NCBI RefSeq assembly: GCF_000314005.1
Contig: NZ_JH980292.1
Span: 5,057,894 to 5,121,893, forward strand
Length of the DNA: 64,000 bases
Reading direction: 5' to 3'
Source of the DNA: Spirulina subsalsa PCC 9445
Lineage (GTDB): Bacteria > Cyanobacteriota > Cyanobacteriia > Cyanobacteriales > Spirulinaceae
Both the position numbers and the translations under genes were made by a program. The notes under the pieces are model-generated. The model was not told the origin of the DNA and ran no database searches. It worked only from the letters and a program-made list of their open reading frames with translations. The first letter of the stretch is position 1. Every line of letters starts with the position of its first letter. Below are positions 26,753 through 34,700 of this stretch, in pieces.

Positions 26753-27526
26753 TTAGGAATAAACGGTGGGGGGGTTGAGGGCGACAAAAACTTGCATTGG
26801 ATAGTCCCCTTCTGGGAATAAAAAGGGTTCATATCCCCCATCCCAGCGGGTTTGTTTAACGGGGAGTCCTGCCTCCTGAAATGCCGATTGCCAGTCACTT
26901 TGAGCAAAAAGACCGAGGAGATGGCGATCGCAATGAATCGTCAGTTCCCCCCCTTGTCGAATCAGGTAGACTAAGGTCGCCTCATAGGAAGTCGGCGGAT
27001 CACCGGGCAGAATGTAGTTATTCTCAAAAATGGTAATTTCTACCGCATCATTCCCCCCCCTATAGCAAAAATTATTATGCCAAAATTCCTCACGAGTTTT
27101 CCCCACAATCACCAGCACTCCCCCCGGTTTAAGATGTTGACGGGCTACCGCAATCACCCTTTTAAGGTCAGGTAACGTCACCATATAATCAATTGCATCG
27201 GGAATGATGACCGCATCAAAACAGGCGCAGAGTTGCAGGTTGCGCATATCTCCCTGAACATAGGTTAGTTCAGGATTGGTCTGTCTGGCAATAGCTAACA
27301 TTTCCGGGCTGATATCCACGCCAGTTACTTGGAAGAAACGCTTAAAAATAAAATCATAACCCCCTGCCCCACAGCCTAAATGGAGTAAAGTTTTAAGCTC
27401 AGATGGGGAATTTTCCTGAAGAATTTTGACACAATACCCAACTTCTTCTTCATAATCGGCGGGAGGGGTAATAATCGGTTCTGTCCAAGCGAGCAAACTA
27501 TAACTTAGGTAAGAATTAGGTTGCAT
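26753..27526 (-). CDS. Class I SAM-dependent methyltransferase
   Basis: The protein has 257 residues. Motif I is LLHLGCGAGGYDFIF (residues 48-61), motif II VTGVDISPEMLAIARQ (Asp71), then VQGDMRNLQLCACFDAVIIP and HLKPGGVLVIVGKTREEFWH. This is a Rossmann-fold methyltransferase of the methyltransf_25/11 type with a C-terminal beta-rich part (about 165-250). The acceptor is unknown. Close linkage to the GH13_18 phosphorylase suggests a sugar-derived or osmolyte-related substrate, but this is only context. Confidence 0.85.
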   Translation of the reverse strand: MQPNSYLSYSLLAWTEPIITPPADYEEEVGYCVKILQENSPSELKTLLHLGCGAGGYDFIFKRFFQVTGVDISPEMLAIARQTNPELTYVQGDMRNLQLCACFDAVIIPDAIDYMVTLPDLKRVIAVARQHLKPGGVLVIVGKTREEFWHNNFCYRGGNDAVEITIFENNYILPGDPPTSYEATLVYLIRQGGELTIHCDRHLLGLFAQSDWQSAFQEAGLPVKQTRWDGGYEPFLFPEGDYPMQVFVALNPPTVYS

Positions 27527-27599
27527 TTTGATGAATCAATGAATTGAGTGATGAATGCAGCTAACATTAAACTAGCCAATCTCTAGGAGATGAGCCATT

Positions 27600-27659
27600 A
27601 TGGCACAGACCCCCGTCCAACCGGAAACGGAAACGCTGTTATGTCGGGTTTGGAGTTAA
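27600..27659 (+). CDS. Very short ORF with a good ribosome-binding site (uncertain)
   Basis: AGGAGA at 27585-27590 stands 9 nt before ATG 27600, which opens a 19-codon frame (AQTPVQPETETLLCRVWS) ended by TAA. The N-terminal composition resembles the Pro/Glu/Thr-rich start of small light-harvesting-like (HLIP/Ssl1498-type) proteins, but no HLIP helix follows in any frame. It could be a relic or a leader peptide. An 8-bp hairpin (TTTTCTCT-GGT-AGAGAAAA, 27741-27759) lies downstream. Nothing else is recognised in 27527-27828. Confidence 0.25.
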   Translation: MAQTPVQPETETLLCRVWS

Positions 27660-27828
27660 TCTACCGATGGGAATTCCCCTCAAGGTTGCCTCTGGCAAAC
27701 TCGGCCTCAAAATTTTCTGCTGTTTTTCCGGATTGGGAAATTTTCTCTGGTAGAGAAAAAATATAGACCATAATTCAAACCCTATTTGCTCTCTTTCACT
27801 GTTGAGGGGGGGCTTTTTTTGTTTAATT

Positions 27829-28063
27829 AGGGTTGGCTGAATAAGTCGGGGGGAGGGGGAGAGGGGAGCGGGGGAGCAGGGGAATAGTGGCTAGTGAATA
27901 GCTAAAACTCTTTTATTTTAGGGAACAGGGAACAGGGAACAGGGAACAGGGGGGGAGAGTTCCCGGACTCCCGACTCCCGACTCCCGATTCCCGACTCCC
28001 AACTCCCCGATTCCCTATTCTCTATTCCCTATTCTCTATTCCCCGTTCTCGACTCCCTGTTCC
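27829..28063. repeat. Heptanucleotide repeat block with one element-type end
   Basis: The block opens with GGGTTGGCTGAATAAGTC (from 27830), a variant of the GGGTCTGCTGAATA element ends seen at 52873, 60736 and 60802. Then follow G-rich sequence, four tandem GGGAACA units (27921-27948), about six GACTCCC-type units (27966-28008) and TATTCCC-type units up to 28063. The two halves are partly complementary. The block runs directly into the 3' end of the GNAT gene. Confidence 0.7.
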
Positions 28064-28549
28064 TCATTCCCTAGCGATGAACGAACGTAAGGGCTTAACC
28101 ATTAACAGGGAATGGGTGTGATAGCCGAACTTGTGGTATAGGGAGAGGGCGGTTTGATTGTTGGCGAACACTTGTAAGCCTATTTGGCGATCGCCTCTTG
28201 CCATTGCCCAAGCTTGTGCTTCTTGCATCAAGGCACTTCCCAGGCCTTTCTGACGGTGTTCGGGTCGGACATAGAGCAGGAAAATCTGGGCAAAGCGATC
28301 GCCTTCTATCGGATCTAAGGCATTCCCTAACCATAATCCTGCTACCGGATTAAAGGCTAACTCGTCTTCTGGCACCACCCACCAGCGCGGCGTTTGTTCG
28401 GAACAATACTGATCAATCATTTGCCATCCCAAACCCTCAGCAAAGCCATCCGGACATAATTCCTGATAGGTTAAGGAGACAAACTCCAATAAAACCGACC
28501 GCTCCTCAGAGGAAGCTTTAGCCCAACCATACCCTACAGGCAAACTCAC
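28064..28549 (-). CDS. GNAT-family N-acetyltransferase
   Basis: The protein has 161 residues. The acetyl-CoA binding core is IFLLYVRPEHRQKGLGSALM (motif A, Q/R-x-x-G-x-G/A) followed by EAQAWAMARGDRQIGLQVFA and NNQTALSLYHKFGY (motif B). Substrate is unknown. It starts 9 bp after the small membrane protein gene, so they are probably co-transcribed. Its last codons and TGA stop lie at the border of the heptanucleotide repeat (GGGAATGAGG read on the minus strand). The repeat may have replaced the original gene end. Confidence 0.88.
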   Translation of the reverse strand: MSLPVGYGWAKASSEERSVLLEFVSLTYQELCPDGFAEGLGWQMIDQYCSEQTPRWWVVPEDELAFNPVAGLWLGNALDPIEGDRFAQIFLLYVRPEHRQKGLGSALMQEAQAWAMARGDRQIGLQVFANNQTALSLYHKFGYHTHSLLMVKPLRSFIARE

Positions 28550-28558
28550 AGCCCCCTC

Positions 28559-28756
28559 CTAGACCCGAGGCGCTGCACTCACCCCTCCCCAAGGTGTTAT
28601 CGGTGTAATCCGGGCTTGATCCGCCTCAAACGCCTCCACTGGAGCAGGCGCCGCCAAATCAGAAGGCAGGAAAATCCGCGCACTCACTGCCACTAAAGCC
28701 ACCAAAAAGATTAAAACCACGATGAAAGGGGCTACATATTGACGGAAAAATGCCAT
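28559..28756 (-). CDS. Small single-pass membrane protein, unknown function
   Basis: The protein has 65 residues. One membrane helix spans about 8-28 (APFIVVLIFLVALVAVSARI), followed by an Ala/Pro-rich, acidic tail (LAAPAPVEAFEADQARI). A GGAG lies 9 nt before the ATG. It sits upstream of the GNAT gene with a 9-bp gap and downstream of tatC on the same strand. I recognise it only as the kind of small conserved cyanobacterial membrane protein that lacks a named family. Confidence 0.65.
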   Translation of the reverse strand: MAFFRQYVAPFIVVLIFLVALVAVSARIFLPSDLAAPAPVEAFEADQARITPITPWGGVSAAPRV

Positions 28757-28816
28757 AGAGATAACTCCAATTTCTTGGGTAAGGTTTGCCTTGACAAAGT
28801 TATCTGAGCTTGTTGG

Positions 28817-28998
28817 GTCTAACTCACGTTCTTAAGCCCTTAGAGATGTTTAAAGTTAGACGACAGAGCCGCGAACTGGCACCCATTCCGAGGTGTCTTG
28901 ACCCAGATAACGTAGTTCTTGAAAAACCTAGTCTGGTCACGTTTAGACTTTTTCAAGCCCCCGTTAGATTGTGTCAGCAATTTAACGGCGGGTTCGTG
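28817..28998. mobile_element. Structured gene-less DNA, possible decayed IS200/IS605 (TnpB-type) right end
   Basis: GTCTAACT (28817-28824) and AGTTAGAC (28854-28861) form an 8-bp inverted repeat. Further on, a stem of about 14 bp joins 28958-28971 (CCCCCGTTAGATTG) to 28978-28992 (CAATTTAACGGCGGG) with one bulge and a 6-nt loop. The sequence reads GCGGGTTCGTGAC at its end, which resembles right ends of tnpB-carrying elements. No transposase remains in 28757-29168. The family assignment is from memory and is tentative; a structured RNA of another type is possible. Confidence 0.4.
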
Positions 28999-29168
28999 AC
29001 AACACCAGATTCAGCCAGAACAACCTTCTGATTTTAACCCAATGTCGGGCAGAATTCCCTTATCCTCTGTAGGTTAGGGTTAAGTTGTTGTTGGCAGCCC
29101 CAACTTCAGCCAAGCAAGTTGGCGAGCCAGTGAACGAAGAATCCCCGTCTAGGCAAGAGTAGGGACTG

Positions 29169-29933
29169 TCAACGTCCTATTACCTTGACTACGCCAATGC
29201 CGCCGAAATATAAGCCCAGGACGGCTCCGGCGAGGAGGGATTGAGTTACTGGGTCGGTGGAAGGGGTTAAGACAGCACCGAGGATGACGGCACCGAGGAC
29301 GACGAAACGCCATCCGGCGGTCATTTGGGCGGAGGATACGATACCGAGGAGACTTAATAAGATTTGTAAGATGGGGACTTCAAAGACTAAGCCGGTGCAG
29401 AACATGAAGAGCAGGATAAAATCAAAGTAACGCTCAATAGACCAAGCTTGTTCGACGACATCGGCTCCATAGTTAATGAAGAAGTTAAGGGCGGCGGGGA
29501 CTAGGACCCAATAGGCAAATCCTAGACCAACGAAAAAGAGGACACTGGCTCCTAGGACGACTGGACCGAGTAAACGTCTTTCGCGACGGGTGAGGCCGGG
29601 GAGGACAAAGCGGACAACCTGATAAATAATGAAGGGACTGGCGAGTAAGATTCCACAGTAGGCGGCGACTTTGAAGGATACCCAGAAGAATTCCCCGGGG
29701 GCAAGTTGGAGGAATTTCACGCCTTGGGCGGGAACTTCTAGGATGTTGACGATGGGACGCACGGCAAAGAAACAGCCTACCATGGCGATCGCAACAGCGA
29801 TTAAACTATAAAAAATCCGCATCCGCAATTCTTCGAGATGGTCGAATAAAGACATTTCGAGATCCTCGGGGATTTCGTCGAGATACTCTTCCGGGTTGAG
29901 ATCAGGGTTGGGTTTTACTTCAGTCGTCGCCAT
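29169..29933 (-). CDS. tatC: Twin-arginine translocase subunit TatC
   Basis: The protein has 254 residues with six membrane helices. Family motifs are [40 protein letters not shown] followed by [23 protein letters not shown] and [20 protein letters not shown]. TatC recognises the twin-arginine signal peptide. The acidic N-terminal extension ([18 protein letters not shown]) is longer than in Escherichia coli, as in other cyanobacteria. It is flanked on both sides by gene-less structured DNA. Confidence 0.96.
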   Translation of the reverse strand: MATTEVKPNPDLNPEEYLDEIPEDLEMSLFDHLEELRMRIFYSLIAVAIAMVGCFFAVRPIVNILEVPAQGVKFLQLAPGEFFWVSFKVAAYCGILLASPFIIYQVVRFVLPGLTRRERRLLGPVVLGASVLFFVGLGFAYWVLVPAALNFFINYGADVVEQAWSIERYFDFILLFMFCTGLVFEVPILQILLSLLGIVSSAQMTAGWRFVVLGAVILGAVLTPSTDPVTQSLLAGAVLGLYFGGIGVVKVIGR

Positions 29934-30162
29934 GCTTTGTGATTCTGGGGTCTATTGCTCCTTCGTTATTCTAACCAATCACGGGTTCAGGGAGCTATGG
30001 GACGAGGCATGGGGATCCCTAGGGATCTCTATTTTTGGGTTTTTTCTCAGTCTTGAACGGGGATTAATCCAACTCACTAAATGTCACATTTCCTACAGAA
30101 CACTACATTGGGTGACAAAAATTGGGTTGACGAGATGTTATGATTTAATGACGGTTGAAGAT

Positions 30163-30452
30163 GTGAACCACCCCACCCTGCCTAGGCGTGAGGATGGAGC
30201 TTCCTGATTCAATGGGAAGTGCTTTCTATACCGAAATATAGCGAGTCTTATCTTCCCTCCCCAGGCAGAAGTCCTAGTTCCTAAGACCCAAATTTTCTCT
30301 TGCAACACAGCCCTTTTTAGCTTGGTTTTCGCTTTGGGAGTTAGTGGTCAAGATCTATTTATCTTAGCATGGATTCGCTGTCGCTCAGTATATTGCTGGG
30401 TTGCTATCCATCCCCTCCCTGCAAGCGAGGAAGGGGAATTCCGCAACATTTT
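30163..30452 (+). mobile_element. Structured gene-less DNA, possible internally deleted IS605- or IscB-type element
   Basis: Just after GTGA (30163-30166) lies a folded block. CTGCCT (30178-30183) pairs with AGGCAG (30263-30268) and encloses CTTCC/GGAAG (30200-30204/30215-30219) and CTATA/TATAG (30226-30230/30237-30241). At the far end, CCCCTCCCT (30412-30420) pairs with AGGAAGGGG (30428-30436), then AATTCCGC and a CAACATTTTTGTT hairpin. This looks like the left and right ends of an element whose protein gene is lost; GTGA is also the reported insertion context of HEARO/IscB elements. The rest of 29934-30464 shows no convincing gene. Confidence 0.4.
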
Positions 30453-30464
30453 TGTTAAATATCA

Positions 30465-31670
30465 ATGGTTTCCACTGCCCCCCATCTTGTTTATCCGTCT
30501 CAGATTCGTCCGGCCATTCGCAATTTACAACCCCAGTTAGTACAATGGCGCAGACGGTTTCATCGTTTGCCAGAGTTGGGTTTTCAAGAAAAAATTACTA
30601 GCACTTTTATCTCCGCTTGTCTCTCCCAGTGGGGAATTGAACATCAAACGGGCATCGCCGAGACGGGGATTGTGGCGCTGATATCGGGGGAAGAATCCGG
30701 GTCGGTGTTAGGGATTCGGGCGGATATGGATGCGTTGCCGATTCAGGAATTAAACGAGGTGTCCTATCGGTCCCAACATGATGGGATTATGCACGCTTGC
30801 GGTCATGATGGCCATACGGCGATCGCACTCGGAACCGCCTACTATCTTTCTCAACACCGCGATCGCTTTCGGGGTACCGTGAAAATCATTTTCCAGCCAG
30901 CCGAAGAAGGCCCAGGGGGAGCAAAACCCATGATAGAAGCCGGAGTCCTCAAAAACCCCGATGTAGACGCTATAATTGGCCTCCATCTCTGGAACAATTT
31001 GCCTATGGGACAGTTGGGAGTTCGGACCGGCCCGTTAATGGCAGCAACAGAATGTTTTCGCTGCACCATTTCCGGCAAGGGAGGACATGGAGCCATGCCT
31101 CATCAAACCGTAGATTCTATTTTAGTCACAGCCCAAGCAATTAATGCCCTCCAGACCATTGTGGCGCGCAATGTAGACCCCATTCAATCCGCCGTGGTGA
31201 CAGTGGGAACTGTGGAGGGAGGAACAGCCCTCAATGTGATTGCTGACTCAGCGCGCTTTAGCGGCACCGTGCGCTATTTTAACCCCGACTTAGCCGACTT
31301 TTTCTGCCGACGTATTGAGGAAATTGTGGCGGGCGTGTGTCACAGTCACGGGGCGACCTATGATTTGGACTACTGGCGACTCTATCCCCCCGTGGTGAAT
31401 GATGCCCAGATTGCCGACCTAGTGCGGTCTGTGGCGTTTAGTGTGGTGGAAACTCCCGCCGGGGTAGTGCCGGAATGTCAGACCATGGGCGGTGAGGATA
31501 TGTCGTTTTTCCTGCAAGAGGTGCCAGGGTGTTACTTTTTCTTGGGGGCGGCCAATCCTGAAAAAGGGTTAGCTTATCCCCATCATCACCCTCGCTTTAA
31601 TTTTGATGAAAGTGTGTTAGGGATGGGGGTGGAAATGTTTGTCCGTTGTGTCGAGCAGTTTTGTCAGTGA
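30465..31670 (+). CDS. M20D-family metallo-amidohydrolase (N-acyl-amino-acid/hippurate hydrolase type)
   Basis: The protein has 401 residues. Two-metal site motifs are GIRADMDALPIQE, MHACGHDGHTAIALG, IFQPAEEGPGGAKPMIEAG and, near the end, LAYPHHHPRFNFDE. The dimerisation domain (about 185-290) starts near GGHGAMPHQTVDSILVTAQ. The family removes acyl groups from amino acids or auxin-like conjugates in the cytosol. It is a full-length, common cyanobacterial gene. The frame is open from ATG 30465, only about 13 bp after the structured block, so its promoter may lie in that block. Confidence 0.93.
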   Translation: MVSTAPHLVYPSQIRPAIRNLQPQLVQWRRRFHRLPELGFQEKITSTFISACLSQWGIEHQTGIAETGIVALISGEESGSVLGIRADMDALPIQELNEVSYRSQHDGIMHACGHDGHTAIALGTAYYLSQHRDRFRGTVKIIFQPAEEGPGGAKPMIEAGVLKNPDVDAIIGLHLWNNLPMGQLGVRTGPLMAATECFRCTISGKGGHGAMPHQTVDSILVTAQAINALQTIVARNVDPIQSAVVTVGTVEGGTALNVIADSARFSGTVRYFNPDLADFFCRRIEEIVAGVCHSHGATYDLDYWRLYPPVVNDAQIADLVRSVAFSVVETPAGVVPECQTMGGEDMSFFLQEVPGCYFFLGAANPEKGLAYPHHHPRFNFDESVLGMGVEMFVRCVEQFCQ

Positions 31671-31710
31671 ACAGTCAGTTGGTGGGAAGCTTCCCACCCA
31701 ACCCTTAAAT

Positions 31711-34700
31711 TCACATCAAATAAGACTGTCCTAACTTCGCCACCCAAGCATCACCCACCCCATGATGCACATTATCCTCCGTATGATCATTTACCCCAGC
31801 AGGCATCACACCAGACGTTACACCCGCCACATACACAGCATTTTCTCCCAAGGCGATCGCATGAGACACATCATTACGCACAGTTCCCAACTGAACCGCC
31901 CACTGATAAGCCCCATCCCGGTTATACATCGCCACAAAACCATCCCGGCCCCCTGCCTCCCCATGCAGTTCACCCAACGCCCCATCCGTATAGCCCGTAA
32001 TATACACATTGCCCTCCCCATCCGTCGCCACACCCGTCGCCCGATCCGCCAACTCCGTCCCCAGAAGACGTTTCCACTCAGAAACCCCATCCCCCGTAAA
32101 CTGAGCCACCCAAGCATCCCCTTGGCCGTGATAAGTGCCACCTAAGCCCGACATATCCCCATGCACCCCAGCCCACACCGCCACGGGATCTTTCCAATCG
32201 TAAATATTCACCTTTTGTCGATCTAACGTTTCACCCAACCATCCCCGTGTATACCCCGCCAGATGAATCCGCACCAACGAAGGATCATGATCATCACCCC
32301 CCGAATTGGGATCATAAACAGAAATCCCCAACACCTCATCCGTTGCCATCGTGCCGAACTGTTTCACCCATTGGAAATTCCCCTCCCCGTCATACTTCGC
32401 CAACCAGCCATCCTTATCCCCCAAGTGAGTTTGTTCCTTCATCGCCCCTTGAGTATGTCCTGTTAGATAAACATTTCCCGCCTTATCAACTGCCACCCCC
32501 GTCGCCTCATCCCACCGGGACGATCCCACAGAAGCTCCCAACTGTCGCAACCAAACCTGTTCCCCATCCGGGCTATATTTAGCCACCCAAGCATCCGCCG
32601 TCCCCGCAACAGTTCCCCCTAAATTCCCCGTCGTGTAGCCCGTAATATAGAGAAAACCATCATCCCCTAGGGTCATCTTGCCACTAGCAATGTCATAATT
32701 CAGCGAGGACTGACCACTGATGCGTTTATTCCCCACAAACTCCGTCCATTGAACCTCACCAGACCCATTATATTTGGTAATAAAAGAAGCCCGACTGCCG
32801 TTCATACTATCTTCCCCATCAGTCCAGCCTGAAATATACACATCTCCCGTGTGAGGATTCACTACAATACTGTTCGGTTCAGTAAATCCATCATTCCCCC
32901 ATTGTTTCACCCAAGTTAACTCCCCATTGGGGTCATATTTCGCCACAAAACCATCACCCAATTGGATAGCCGGAGAGTCGGAGTCCTTGTCTCCTAAAGC
33001 CCCGGCCGTCCGTCCAGTCAAATAAACATAACCCGCCCCATCCACAGCAACTCCCGTTGCTAGATCAAAAGCGTTTGTCCCCAATTGCTGAACCCATTGC
33101 ACCTCGGTTTTATTAATATCATCAATCCAGAGTTCAACCGAGAATCGTGACCCAATAGAATAGGCATCATCTTCTCGCAACACAATCCGAACTCGTTTAT
33201 TGTTTGGATCGCGCAACCCATTATTAATCGGCACAATTTCCAATGTCACCGATTCTTCTCCATCGGGAATAATAATACTGCCCTGCAAGCGGTTATTTTG
33301 ATTAAATTCTCCATTTACCACAGGGCGGCCGTGAGCGTCTGTAATATAACCTCCTTCTGGCACTTCATAATCAATTCCCGGCAGTGCTTTCAACCACCAC
33401 CCATTATCCCAATAGTGAATTTCTAAATCCCCCTCTAGGAATCCCTTGCGGGTAAACGTGACTTGTCCCACTGTGCCATCTTCAGAAGCCCGTTGAGTGA
33501 CGGCCATTTCGATCACAGGTTGAGAATCATTATCTAAAATTTCTATCGGAATATAGTTTGGTTGCCGACGATTATAGGATGGATGAACGATATAAGAAAC
33601 GTCCGAATCATCTCCTTGTAAATTGCTAGGTTCAATCTGGATAATAACTTTTTCTGTGGGTTCTACTTCGTCATCATTAATAGGGGAAAAATCGATCCAT
33701 GGCGATTCCCATTGACCCGCCGCAAAGGTAACTGTTCCTGTCCCTAAAATCATACTATTGGGGTCGGGATTAGGGGTAAATACATCCCGTGTATTTCTTG
33801 GGTTAATCGTGAAATCATCCAGTTGAGCAGGATGGAAGATTTCCGTCAAAAATTGATCATAGCTAACTCCGGGATAAACTGGAGCAAATATATCATTAAA
33901 GGCCTGTTCTGTCACCTCTGTTGTAATCGAATAATTAACCGTTAACTCTTGATCTAAATCACCCATTCGGCGTAATTTAAACATTGCATTATGTGACCCT
34001 TCAGTGGCTACACCTCCCTTGTCTTGATATTTAGAAGACCAATGACTTAAAAGCCAGACTAACGGCACATTATTATCCCAAATTGTCACCGCAGCTATGT
34101 CGTTTGTTCCCACTTCATAGTGTTTATCTTCATCTTTTTTCTCCGTTCCATCTTCCTGTTGATCTTCTGCAAGGTGTAAGTACACCATTTCACGATACTC
34201 GGATAAATCATCATCAACGGGTTGCACTGTAATTTTTACTTCGGATTCTCCTGCTGGAATAATCACACTCCCCTGCGCTAAATTGCCTGTTGCACGGTCA
34301 ATGGACTGAATTAAATTGCCATTATCATCCGGGTTTTCTGTGGTTAGGAAGTAATCCACATTAGGAGTTGCCGCAGGACGAGATATGCTATTCCGCCCTT
34401 CTATCGTGTAATACACTGTTAACGCTTCTTGGGTGTTACCCGTGCGCGTAATCGTAAACTCCCCTGAATGTTCCCCCTCCTTCGCATCCGGATTCGTAGC
34501 GACAATAGAAATCGTTGGTTTATAACCGTACAGATTCAATTTCCACTGTTTTAATTCCCCTGTTATCTCATTATTATTCTCATCAAACACTTGCAGCGTC
34601 CAATCCCCAACAGACGACTCTCCCCAATGACGCGCCGATGTAAATATCCACTTATCAAAATTATTCCCCGTATCCTTTAAACGAGGTTGCGCCAGAATCG

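Noticed and set aside
27841-28063. Possible CRISPR array
   Set aside because: Repeats are 7 bp, contiguous and without unique spacers; no cas gene is near. These are heptanucleotide tandem repeats.
28810-29031. 73-codon plus-strand frame between tatC and the small membrane protein gene
   Set aside because: It has no recognisable domain and no ribosome-binding site. The region is better explained by hairpins and inverted repeats.
30322-30540. 72-codon plus-strand frame before the M20 gene
   Set aside because: It overlaps the terminal hairpin of the structured block and the start of the M20 gene in another frame, with no protein-like pattern.
32247-32582. Long plus-strand frames opposite the giant protease gene (Pro/His-rich)
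   Set aside because: They are antisense shadows of the SBBP repeats; composition is that of reversed codons and homologous protein features are absent.
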